Origin: Pteria penguin
Taxonomy: Eukaryota; Mollusca; Bivalvia; Pterioida; Pteriidae
Assembly: GCA_035048485.1 (NCBI GenBank)
Contig: CM068583.1
Span: 25,168,841 to 25,232,840 of the forward strand
DNA length: 64,000 nt
Reading direction: 5' to 3'
Positions within the stretch are counted from its first letter, which is position 1; each line of letters begins with the position of its first letter. Below the pieces are notes generated by a model. The model saw nothing but the letters and a program-made list of their open reading frames with translations, was not told the origin of the DNA and did not search any database. Below, piece by piece: positions 23,932 to 34,187 of the stretch. The translations under genes and the position numbers were made by a program.

Positions 23932-26474
23932 AGCTCACCTGAGCCAAAGGCTCAAGTGAGCTATTGTGATCAATCACCGTCCGTCGTTAACTTTTCACAT
24001 TTTCGACTTCTTCTACAGAACCACTGAACAGAATTTGATGAAACTTGATAAGCATGTAGTACTCATGGTCCCCTACAAGTGTTGTTGTTTTTCGTCCGGA
24101 TTCATCAACAGGTGGCACCACCACAGGCAAAAGTAGGTCAAAGAGGGTACCCTCCTTTGACAAACTTCTTCTTCAGACCGGGGGCATACAGAGACAAACC
24201 GAATGCATAGGAATGATCTAGAGGGATGTGTGAAGAAGTGTTGTTATTTTTGGTTCCGTTCCGAAATAAAATTTTTGACGTTTTGTTGTACTTGGTAGTT
24301 TTAATGCAGAAAAGAGGTATTTTTTTCTTTTAGTAAACATTGATGCATTAATTTGGTTTAATTTCATCATTTTGATGGTAAGAAATACTACTGCGAAGAA
24401 AATTTTTCAATATTTTGTGTTTTGGATTTTTTATGAATTTTTAAAGACTTTCAAGAAAAAGGGGGGGGGGGGGGGGGGGGGGGGGGGATAATTTGGTTTA
24501 AAAATTAACAGTTTGAAATTTTTATTAGGAACCACTTGCTGGAATTCAATGAAACTTGGCATGCATCAAATACTCAAGGTCCCCGACAAATGTGGTCATC
24601 TTTATCAGGATCCATGAATAGGTGGCACCACCACAGACAAAAGTAGGTCACAGAGGGTACCCTCCTTTGACAAACTTCTTATTCAGATCGGGTGCATACA
24701 GCGACAAACCGACTGCATAGGAATGATTAAGAGGCATATGGGAAGAAGTGTTGATATTTTTGGTTCCATTCCGAAATCAAATTTTTGACGTTTTTTCATT
24801 TTTATTTAGGACTTTGTTATTTTAATGCATTAAAGAGTTATTATTTTCTTTTAGTAAACATTGATGCATTCATTTGGTTTCATTTAATCATTTCTATGGT
24901 AAGGAATGCTGGTGCAAAGGAATTTTTTCAATATCTCGATTTCTGAATTTTTTATGAATTTTTTAAGACTTCCAAGAAAAGGGGGGGGGGGGACAATTTT
25001 TCATATCTTCAACTTGATCTACAGAACAACTTGAAGGATTGTGATAAAACTGGGTAGGATGCAAGTACTCATAGTCCTTTACAAAGGTTTTGTTTTTTGT
25101 GCGGATCATCCAAATTGGTTAACAGATAATGCCACCATGTCTAAAAGTAGGTCTCACAATGGTACATATACCACTTGGTAATTGAAATATGGAGAGTAGC
25201 GGTTCAAATTCAGCTGTGGTCAAAAAATTTTTTTTTTTTTTTACACATCTAAATAAGTTTTTAGATGTTTCTCAACACTCAACATATGAAATTAGGAATT
25301 TTATGTTTAAGACTTCCAAAAAAAAAAAGGAGGGGGGGGGTTGGCCATTTTTCACATTTTCAACTTTTTCTGCAAAACTGTTTGAAGGATTTTAAAAAAA
25401 TCTTGGTAGAAATAAGTTACTTATGATCATCTTCAAATTCTGTTGTTTTCGTCCAGACCTCTTTACAGGTGGCGCCACCATAGTCAAGAGTAGGTCACAA
25501 AAGAGTTCCCTCATTTAACAATATTCTTTTTCATACGGGCTGTATACAGAGACAAACAGAATGCATAGAAATGATCTAGAGGGATGAGTGAAGATGTATT
25601 GTCATTTTGGTTCCCTTCCAAAATCAAATTTTAGAATTTTTTTCGACATTTCTTTGGACTTGGTGATTCAATGCAGAAAAAAGTGTCATATTTCCTAGTT
25701 AATTGATAATGATGATTTCTTATGGACTATTGTGATCATAATTATAGTAAGGATTGTTACTTTGAAAGAATTTTGTCAATATCTCAATTTTTGGATTTTC
25801 TATGAATTTTTTAAGACTTCCAAATGAGGGTGTATAGGAACAATTCAATCACATTTTTCACTTCTGCTGTTATACCACATGAAAGATTTTAATGAAACAT
25901 GGAATACATGAAGTACTAAAAGTCCTCTATCAATTTGGTAAATTTCATCCAAATTGGTTAACAGATAATGCCACCATGTGTAAAAAGCAGTTCTCACAAT
26001 AGTACATATACCACTTGGTAATTGAAATATGGAGAGTAGCGGTTCAAATCCAGCTGTGGTCAAAATTTTTTTTTCATTTCTTTACACATCTAAATAAGTT
26101 TTTAGATGTTTCTCAACACTCAACATATGAAATTAGGCAATTTTAAGTTAGATCTGGACAATATTTGAAACAATTATTGTTCATGACCCAGACTTGAAAT
26201 CAGTCAACAAAAGGCCCCACCTAAAGAAAATGACTAACTTGTTGCCCTGAATGACTTCTTGCAGAGACAAAGGAAATGCTTAATATCAAAATCACCTGAA
26301 TTGATGTGCAAAAAAGTGTTGTTTTTTATTCTAGCCTGAAATAAAATTTGACATATATTCAACATCTGTGTTGACTTAGTCACATTAATGCAAAAATAAA
26401 TGAATTCTTCCTTCATGCATGACTGATAATCTAGGTACTCAGGTGAGCGATATAGGCCCACTTGGGCCTCTTGT
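23932..26474 (+). mobile_element. Family A short element A(ii), complete
   Basis: The 5' hairpin at 23932-23962 has arms AGCTCACCTGAGCC/GGCTCAAGTGAGCT. The 3' end has CTCAGGTGAGC (26438-26448, inverse of the 5' arm), then AGGCCCA/TGGGCCT and CTTGT. The body is four to five diverged modules of about 0.5 kb, each with a GTGGCACCACCA-like and AGGGTACCCTCC-like word; poly(G) follows at 24461-24487, 24982-24992 and 25331-25340. No protein is encoded. It inserted between T residues of A(i): the flanking words CACATTTTCAACTTTTT and TGCTAAAGTGTTGGAAGG are adjacent in the intact element near 57270-57305. Confidence 0.8.
24461..24487 (+). repeat. 27-nt poly(G) run
   Basis: An uninterrupted run of 27 G at a module boundary of A(ii). 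Shorter G runs of 9-12 mark the equivalent position in sibling modules, including 57242-57250. Potential G-quadruplex; length may be unstable or affected by sequencing. Confidence 0.9.
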
Positions 26475-26573
26475 TTGCTAAAGTGTTGGAAGGATTTTAA
26501 TAAATCATGGTAGAATAACTCACGTATGATCCCTTTCAATGAGGGTATATAGGGACAATTCTTCACATTTTTG

Positions 26574-27272
26574 AATTGGCGGAAAACCATCTGTCTCTCA
26601 GTCCGTCTGACCATCCGTCGGTCCGTCGGTCTGTCCGTACGGCGTCAACATTTTGCGTTTAGCATTTGCATTTAGCTTGGTTTCTTTCATACCCTAAAGG
26701 GTACTGATGTCATAGTTGGTAGGTTTGTAGATGCTTGAATGTTCTATCCAGCAAATATAAAAATTTAGTGACTTTGACCTTGACTTTACGCTTCAGTGAA
26801 ACACACACTTCTTTTGCCTTTAGGGTGACCACTTGCATACATGTATTGTTAATGTTATTGCAAAGCAATTCCGGTCTATGAATTGGCGAAATCCGTCTGT
26901 CCGTCCGTCTGCCTCTCCGGCCGCCCGCACTGCATCAACATTTTGTTATTAAGTTGCATATAGCTTGGTTTCTTTCATACCCTAAAGGGTACTTATGTTA
27001 AAGTTGGTAGGTTTGTAGATACTTGAATGTTATATCCAACCAAAACAAAAATTTACTGACCTTGACCTTGACTTTCGCTTCAGTGAACACACACTGTTTT
27101 TTTGCCCTTAGGATGACCACTTGCATACATGTATTGTTAATGTTAATGCAAAGCAATTCTGGTCCATAAATTGGCAAAATCGGTCTGTCCCACTGTCTGT
27201 TCGTCCGTCTGTCGTCAACATTTGCGTTTAGCATTTGCAATCTGGTCATAACGTCCTTGACGGTTTCTTGTT
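26574..27272 (+). mobile_element. Element E with about 300-bp tandem repeats
   Basis: AATTGGC anchors at 26574, 26881 and 27169 mark 2.3 tandem units of about 290-308 bp. Each unit has a GTCTGTCCGTC-like cluster, CATACCCTAAAGGGTAC, TAGGTTTGTAGAT and TTGCATACATGTATTG. The right end (AACGTCC, TTGACGGTT, then TCTTGTT) is a small hairpin plus TCTTGTT and parallels the family A 3' end, so E may be another short Helentron-like family. It interrupts A(i) between CACATTTTTGAA and CTTCTGCTG. Confidence 0.65.
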
Positions 27273-28608
27273 AACTTCTGCTGTTATACCACATGAAAGA
27301 TTTTAATGAAACATAGTATACATGAGGTACCATAGGTCATAGGTCCTCTATCAGTTTTGTACATTTCAATCAAATTGGTCAACAGATAATGCCACCATGT
27401 CTAAAAACTAGGTCTCACAATGGTACATATACCACTTGGTAATTAAAATATGGGGAGTAGCGGTTTAAATCCCCCTGTGGTCAAATTTTTTTTTTCATTT
27501 CTTTACACATCTAAATAAGTTTTTAGATGTTTCTCAACATATGAAATTAGGCCATTTTCAGTTGGATCTGGACAACATTTGAAACAATTGTTGTTCATGA
27601 CCCGGACTTGAAATCAATCAACAAAAGGCCCCATCTAAAGAAAACGACTAACTTGTTGCCCTGAATCACATCTTGCATAGACAAAGCAAATGCTTAATAT
27701 CTTAATCACCTGAATGGATGTGGAAAAAAGTGTTGTTTTAAAAAAGTGTTGTTTTTTATTCTGGTCTGAAATAAAAATTGACATATTTTCAACATTTGTT
27801 GGTAATTGAAAGAGATATTGAGTTGATATTTTGCATACAGATACATCTTAAAGTACATCTAGGTCAAGTTCAAATCAGGTTATGGTTCAATAATTTTATT
27901 AGAGTTATTCCCCTTGGAGTTGGACTGAGGAAATTTCTTAGAATTAGGAGTTTCCACACATTATCTCTGGAACCAATAAAGACATTGAATTTAAATTTCT
28001 TACACTTGATGTTTTTTATTCTGGTCTGAAATAAAATTTGACATTTTCCACATTTGTGTTGAGTTAGTCACAGTAATGCAAAAATAAATGAATTCTTCCT
28101 TCCTGCATGACTGATCATTAAGGTACTCAGGAGAGCAAGATAGGCCCACTTGGGTCTCTTTTCCTCATGACTTCCATATTATTTGAAAAAAAATACGATC
28201 CCAGGCTTTAACTTTTCCACCAGGAATGTAGAGAATTGATTTCCTTATCTATATTTTTGGTTGTGCCTACATGTAGATATTGTCAGGATTGGTCTTCAAT
28301 TGAAGTGTAGAAAAATGCTCGTAGTTTCCATTGATGCCATAATTTGTGACGGTGCCCTTCATGTTTGAGAAATACTAACACCTGGACTCAACTTTTCAAC
28401 TGTTGGAGTGAGGGGTTTTCATTTCACACGTATGCTCCTTCCAGAAACACCTTTTCATTGATACCATTTGATTGTCTTACATCATTTATAAACATGACAA
28501 TTTCTGACAGCACCAAAAGGGTATCCAAAACATGAACAAGTACACACACATAATAATCTATAATTCTATCCATTAATGTTTTGGGGTTTTTTTTTTATGT
28601 TTTCTAGG

Positions 28609-29151
28609 ATGCCAAAGTTTAAAAGAAAATCAATCAGAACAATAAGAAATCAAAGAAGAACTCAAAGATTACAAGCCAAAAAATCAGTGTGTCATGATGG
28701 CGAAAATACGACCTCTGAGCAGTCAACAAGTAAAGCGGAGAAAAGAAATGCCTCCATGGGGTTGGCACCTTCTTGCAAGGAAAAACCCCTGGCCGTTTGG
28801 AAGTTGGCCTCTCAAAATGAGAAAACGCTTCTGAATGCCCTGAGGTTGTCACCTCCTCAGGGAAGACGTCTGAGTGCCTCGCAAAGAGACATGTCAGCGA
28901 ACCCTGAATCTCCAGCGTGGGATTGTACTCCAGAGTGGGTACCTCTGCCAAAAAGCGGCATTGCAGGTCAGACGCAAACTGGGGAAGACACACATTCTGT
29001 GGCAACAGAATGGAGTCCCAGTATAATAGAAACATTAAGAAAAGGTGAAAAAGCAGAAAGAAATGATCATGATATTGATATAGAAAAAATTCTCTTAGCA
29101 AAACAGATGAATATGATAAATTACAAAGATTGCAATCAGAAATACACTTGA
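28609..29151 (+). pseudogene. Helentron copy 1: N-terminal module
   Basis: The open frame starts with ATG at 28609 and has a basic N-terminus (MPKFKRKS). The next part, about residues 50-140, is rich in Pro, Ser and Trp and contains SPAWDCTPEW and VATEWSPS. I do not recognise this module in any named family. The ATG is immediately preceded by a pyrimidine tract and TAG, like a 3' splice site; copy 2 has the same arrangement. The frame closes at 29151. Comparison with copy 2 shows the protein should continue in the frame of the peptidase region, so a 1-nt indel near 29080-29100 breaks it. The DNA at 28885-29027 is identical to copy 2. Confidence 0.8.
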
Positions 29152-30614
29152 AAAGAAAGAGAAACTCAGTCACAGATCTCACTGCTGTAAATACAATTTC
29201 CCAATTAAATGATAAGGTTATCCAAGGCAATTTTCATCAAGGCAATACAATTTTTGGTAAAAATGCTGGTAACCAGTGTGTAGCTAACTGCCTATGTGCA
29301 GCAATTTTTAACCATCTGAAACCTGTGTCAGTGTGGCAATCAGAAGATATGAATAAAATTCTAATAACAGGGAATGAATTATATGGATACTTGCAAGAAA
29401 GTAGTACCATGAATTATTCATATTTGCTGATAAATGAGCTGCCACGTGTGTTAGATATATACAATGATACTTTTGAGATAATTTATAAAGAATCAATTGC
29501 ATCTATTATAGGTATTGTTGAAGAAGAAACACAGTATTCAGATTTCAATGCATTTCCAATGGAGGAGGCACTGCAAATGTCATTGATAGATACAGATTGC
29601 TGCTTTGTATGTTTTGGTGGAAATACCCTGCTGGTAGGTAAACAAAACAGTACCGTGTATGTATTTGATTCACATTCAAGATCCAAGGAAGGCATGCTTC
29701 ACGAAAATGGTTATAGTACATGCATTCTATATGAAAATGTAACTGAAGTTATTGATCATATAAAAATGCTCTCATTATCGATGAATATCACATCATGTGT
29801 AGCATGTGAGATAACAGGATGTAAAATCAAGAAACATATGGATCAGCCAGACAAAGATCTTGTTATTACTCACACAGACACAGGAATTATAAAATTTGTT
29901 CCACTGACAGGCAACACACAGGAAAAATTATGCAAATTAGCTAAGATACCATTCAGCAAAACAAACATAATTCCAAACAGATTGAGTGAGCATGCAGGCA
30001 AACCAACAACAATACAAAGAGTGAAAGGAGATGGGAATTGTTTTTTCAGAGCAGTATCGTGCGCTATTAGTAATTCAGAAGAAGGACACAAAAAAATAAG
30101 GGAAGCAATATGCAAATATGCTATCTCGAATCAAAGATGTGTACAACAGTTTTTGAGATCAGGGTACCAGTCAGTCACATCCTATATTCAAATAGAAGGA
30201 ATGACAAAGTTGAATACATGGGCTACAGAGTTTGAGATTATATGTACAGCATGTTTATTACAGTGCAATATCTACACTTACAGTGCAGGAAGATGGCTTA
30301 AGTACTCCCCTACACTTGTCAACAAAAACATATCTGCTGGAGAAGAAAGTATCTACTTAGATCATCAGGACGAAAATCATTACAATGTAGTTCTTAGAAC
30401 AGAAATGACAGGACAGCCAATGAGAAATATTACTCAAAATCAACCTGAGAATGTGGAATTGCACAGTTTATCAGACAACAATGGCTGTGATCAGCAACAG
30501 AAAAATAAGGATTCAGAACGTAAGAAGAAAGTACGTTTATGTCTAAAAAGAAGGTACACAATAGACGAGGAATATAGGTTGAAGAAAAAAAAAATGAGCA
30601 AAAAAAAAGTATAA
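29130..30614 (+). pseudogene. Helentron copy 1: C76-like peptidase plus OTU peptidase
   Basis: A single open frame of 494 codons contains two predicted cysteine peptidase folds. Counting from 29130, residues 34-215 have GNQCVANC (Cys50) and VFDSHSR (Asp180, His182). This pattern resembles the herpesvirus tegument deubiquitinase family C76 (from memory). Residues 290-425 are an OTU domain with GDGNCFFRA (Asp301, Cys304) and NHYNVV (His417), so its catalytic residues are present. OTU peptidases cleave ubiquitin from proteins; OTU domains are a known part of many Helentrons and may protect the element or its protein, which is inference. The C-terminus becomes lysine-rich and ends at 30614 by frameshift into the repeat region. 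Confidence 0.88.
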
Positions 30615-30639
30615 GAACAATGTTGCCTTTCGCAGACAA

Positions 30640-31123
30640 ATGAAGGAAACTTATAAGAGAAAGTATAGAGAGAATGAACTATACAGACAAGAAATGAAGA
30701 AAAGCAGTAAAGAAAAATATCAGAGGAACATGGAATACAAGCATGACCAAAAGAGAAGAAGTAAAGAAAAGTATCAAAAGAATGAACAATTCAAGGAGGA
30801 AGTCAAAAAAGCTAGTATAGAGAAATATCATAGAAATGAACAATTCAATTATGATGTAAGGAGGGCAGGTAAAGAGAAGTATCACAAGGTATGAACAATT
30901 AAAGAATAATGTTAAGAAGAGAAATAAATTGAAGTATCAACAGAATAAACATTATCAAGAAAAGGTAAAGAAAGCAAGCAAAATGCGGCACGAAAATGAC
31001 ATACAACAAAGAACAAGAATGAAAATGAGATATATGACCAACACAGCATTTCGAGATAAATACAAATTAACATGTAGACAGAATTATCAAAACTCATCAA
31101 AATCTAAGAAAGAAGAAAGTTGA
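30640..31123 (+). pseudogene. Helentron copy 1: lysine-rich 18-residue repeats
   Basis: About seven repeats of 18 residues with consensus KASKEKYxxNEQFxxxVK, followed by RYMTNTAFRDKYK. Very high Lys/Glu content suggests charged helices, possibly a nucleic-acid or ubiquitin-binding spacer; function is unknown. Frame changes occur near 30890 (inserted base before TATGAACAA) and near 31105 (extra A relative to copy 2). Copy 2 has about eleven repeats. Confidence 0.85.
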
Positions 31124-31127
31124 TGAA

Positions 31128-31778
31128 ATGAAGAAAAACTATTGGATTAGGAAAACATATAAACCAGAAATTCACAAAATATGTAAAGAAAAGGCAGCTA
31201 TTCACAGGAAAATACAAGACGCAAAAAGACTTAATGCCACTACAACATCATTTCGTGACAAAGTGTCAAGAGGCCCTATTTATACATGTGCTTCTTGTCA
31301 GAAATTGTTGTTTCATAATCAAGTTCAAAAATGTAATTCAGACAACTACAAGAAATGTTTGTTAAAAAAAGGGTATTCAACAAAAGATTTCTTTGCAAAA
31401 GGATCACCACATGAGAGTAACAAAGCATGTAGCGGAAGTGATTGTCCCAAATGCAGATTGTGGATATGCAAAACTTGTCACAGAAAATTAGTCAATGGTT
31501 CTATTCCTGCTGAATCTTCATTCAATAAGATGCAATTGGAAGAAATACCAGAGGAATTGAATGTGCTAAATAGTCTTGAACATCATCTGATAGCACTTCA
31601 CATTCCTTTTATGAAAGTAGTGGCATTGCCAAAAGGTGGACAAAGAGCAGTACATGGACCAGTTGTTTGTGTTCCAGTAAAACATACAGAAAATATCAAT
31701 GTTACCACGATCAGAAAATACAAATTTGATACTAAAAGTGAAGCTGAAAAGGAAATTACAGTTCAAAGGACATTTTGA
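31128..31778 (+). pseudogene. Helentron copy 1: Cys-rich zinc-binding and DUF6570-like region
   Basis: The open frame has paired cysteines (CASC, then CPKCRLWICKTCHRK), typical of the zinc-binding region upstream of Helitron replicases. LEEIPEELNVLNSLEHHLIA and PFMKVVALPKGGQRAVHGPV follow, a pattern matching the domain I remember as DUF6570, common in animal Helitrons. Near 31695 the reading frame moves by one base, into LPRSENTNLILKVKLKRKL, and the original frame runs on to a stop at 31778. Confidence 0.87.
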
Positions 31779-32736
31779 ATATCAATTTGTGAATACAAAT
31801 CATATTCAGGCAGCCCTAAAATACCTAAAAAGTAACAATGTTTGGTATAGGAACATTGAAATTGATGATCCACAGGAGAATGGTACGTCTGCAGATACAT
31901 CAGATAATGCAAATGATGTACAAAGGGAAACAATAGAAAATGAAAAAAACCAGTAAACATGTGCTTGACAATTGTATTCATACAAAGAAAGACAAGACTA
32001 AAAAGCAGAATGAAGAAGATGACAAATGCATAGAATATGGAGGAGAAAATGGTGTACAATATGATACATGCCTTCAGCCAGCAGACATAGGACAGGAAGT
32101 TCTTGATCATTATTTTGATGATATCTATAATATTGCGCCAGGCGAGGGAAACAATCCTGTAAAAAGTTTGCAGGAAGTAGGTAATGAGGCAAAGTGTTTT
32201 CCTAAGCATTTTCCATCAGGAATTAATACATTTGATGAGAAACGGAAAGTGAGTATACCACTGCTTAGATATTTTAACAATAGGTTAATGAATGCTGATC
32301 GTAGATTTGGCACAGGACACAAACTATATCTTCTACTGTCAGTATTTATCGGAATTAAAACAAGTTATTGAAAAAACGCAAATTTCACTACGGAAAGGAA
32401 CAAATGAATCAAAGGAACATATCACTGACAAAATACAAGATTGAAAATGTTTTGAGAAATCTTCTTAAAAAAGATGAAGCACTGCGGTTTCTACAGCCAA
32501 TCAGAGGAACACCATCATATTGGCAGAAAGCACAAAGGGATTTATTTGCGATGCTTCGACAACTTGGTATACCAACATGGTTTTGTTCGTTTTCTTCAGC
32601 TGAATTTCGATGGAAAGAAATACTGGAAGTTTTGTTGTTACAACAAGGTGATTGTAGAAAGTATGAAGATCTTGACTGGATGGAAAAAAAGCAAACTTTT
32701 GAAAACCAACCCAGTCACCGTTGCCAGAATGTTTGA
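31699..32736 (+). pseudogene. Helentron copy 1: Helitron-like N-terminal Rep part
   Basis: Overlapping open frames (31699-31956, 31940-32371, 32368-32736) carry consecutive pieces of the Helitron_like_N region: FEYQFVNTNHIQAALKYL, then IAPGEGNNPVK, ECFPKHFPSG-type and RYFNNRLMNADRRF, then [20 protein letters not shown] and [15 protein letters not shown]. The order and spacing match intact Helitron Reps, so the breaks are small indels, not missing domains. Further short in-phase pieces near 32340-32445 suggest additional 1-nt shifts. Confidence 0.88.
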
Positions 32737-33140
32737 TAAAAGATTTCATGTATTTCTGAAAGACGTGATTTTATCTCCACGAAAACCAATTGGCGAAGTT
32801 ATTGACTATTTCTATCGAATAGAATTTCAGCAGAGGGGATCACCACATGCTCACTGCCTATTTTGGATACGTGATGCTCCAAAATTAGACGAAGATGGTT
32901 CTTCAGCTGTCTGTGATTTTATTGATCAATATATTACCTGTGCTATGCCTTCAGCTGAAAAAGACCCAGAAACTCCATGATATTGTAAACAATGTACAAC
33001 AACACAGTAGAAATCACTCAAAATCTTGCAAGAAAAAGGGAACAAACTGCAGATTTAATTTTCCACGTCCACCATCAGGAAAGACATTCATATGTAAAGA
33101 AAAACAGTGGAGAAGAAATAAGTATGAACACAGAAAATGA
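32474..33140 (+). pseudogene. Helentron copy 1: HUH motif part of Rep
   Basis: The frame from 32474 reads [32 protein letters not shown]. The HAH at 32846-32854 is the metal-binding HUH motif of rolling-circle replicases, in the usual Helitron context RGSPHAH. A frame change near 32960 leads to [20 protein letters not shown] and [15 protein letters not shown], also conserved in Helitron Reps. The metal ligands appear intact; the frame does not. Confidence 0.92.
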
Positions 33141-33154
33141 ATCAATGAAACACT

Positions 33155-34050
33155 ATGACAAAATCAGATGCTAAAGCCTTGTTAACAAAGGTCTGGGATA
33201 TCATCAATCGTACAAGTGACAACTCACTTTCAACAGAAAGTTTATTCAGAAAGCTTGGAATTAACCAATCAATTTATGAAGAAGCTCACAAGATATTGAA
33301 CACAAAACAAACAGTTATATTACGACGAAATCCTGATGAAGTCTGGACAAATCAATATAATGCTCAACTGCTTCGATGCTGGGATGCTAACATGGATATT
33401 ACAATTCGTTCTCGATCCTTTCAGTTGTATTGTGTACATCATATCATACATTTCCAAATCAGAGAGAGAAATGGGTATGCTCCTTCGCCAAACAAAGATC
33501 GAATCGGAACAAGGTAATTTGAATGCAAAGCAAACAATGAAAGCAATAGGTTCAGCATACCTACATCATAGGGAAGTTGGTTGTACAGGAAGCCATTTAC
33601 AGAGTTTGCAGTTTGCATATGAAAGAATGTTCAAGGAATGTCGTATTTATTCCTGTAGGAGAAAATCCAACACGCCTTAGTAAACCCCTGTACCAAGTGA
33701 AGCGTAACAAAGATGAAACTGACGATGAAAACTTGTGGATGACAAATATAATCGAAAGATATCAATGTAGACCATGCGTCGATGAATTTGAGCAACTATG
33801 CTTGGCAGCATTTTGTTCATTCTATCGTGTTCTGGCAAAATCTCAAGTAAAAACTGCACTCAAAAGCTGCAATACGTTTGAATTGCGGAATGGAAAAGGT
33901 TACATTCAGAAAAGAACCCATACAGATCCAGCAATTATTCGTTATCCAAGATTCAGTGAAAAGATGAGTCCTGAATTGTTATTACCAGTCGATGTTGCAA
34001 CTTTTTCTGCCATATTGGACCATGAAGCAATTGAAACCCAAGGATTATGA
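33155..34050 (+). pseudogene. Helentron copy 1: catalytic two-tyrosine part of Rep
   Basis: DEVWTNQYNAQLLRCWDANM (frame from 33155) is followed one frame on by FVLDPFSCIVYIISYISKSE. The two tyrosines, codons 33435-33437 and 33447-33449, are four residues apart, as in known Helitron Reps, where they nick DNA and form the covalent 5' link. A third frame from 33577 continues with FIPVGENPTRLSKPL and IIERYQCRP. Both tyrosines are present. Confidence 0.92.
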
Positions 34051-34187
34051 ATTGTATCAGACATTTTATTTCAATGGATTCGTACAATTCAAGAATGACA
34101 AAACCCTACACAAAGTCAGTGATATTGTGACAAGAAATCGTTGCACTGTTTGTATCAAATGAAACAGCAATTGACCAAGCAGAAGAA

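Larger units (their letters stand above)
23362..28162 (+). mobile_element. Family A short element A(i), split by two insertions
   Basis: The 5' hairpin is AGCTCACCTGAGCC/GGCTCAGGTGAGCT (23362-23392). Segments 23362-23930, 26475-26573 and about 27270-28162 align in order with the uninterrupted element at 56687-58356. The gaps are filled by A(ii) (23932-26474) and element E (26574-27272). The 3' end near 28162 is a decayed CTCAGG-AGAGC, GGCCCACTTGGG-type stem and CTCTT. It lies inside the 5' region of Helentron copy 1 between T residues. A 0.3-kb internal duplication near 27740-28040 repeats a TTTTTTATTCTGGTCTGAAA word around an AT-rich stretch. Confidence 0.75.

Noticed and set aside
27778..28029. 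83-codon frame near the end of A(i)
   Set aside because: Lies in an AT-rich stretch between two copies of a TCTGGTCTGAAATAAAA word; no motif and not present in the intact family A element.
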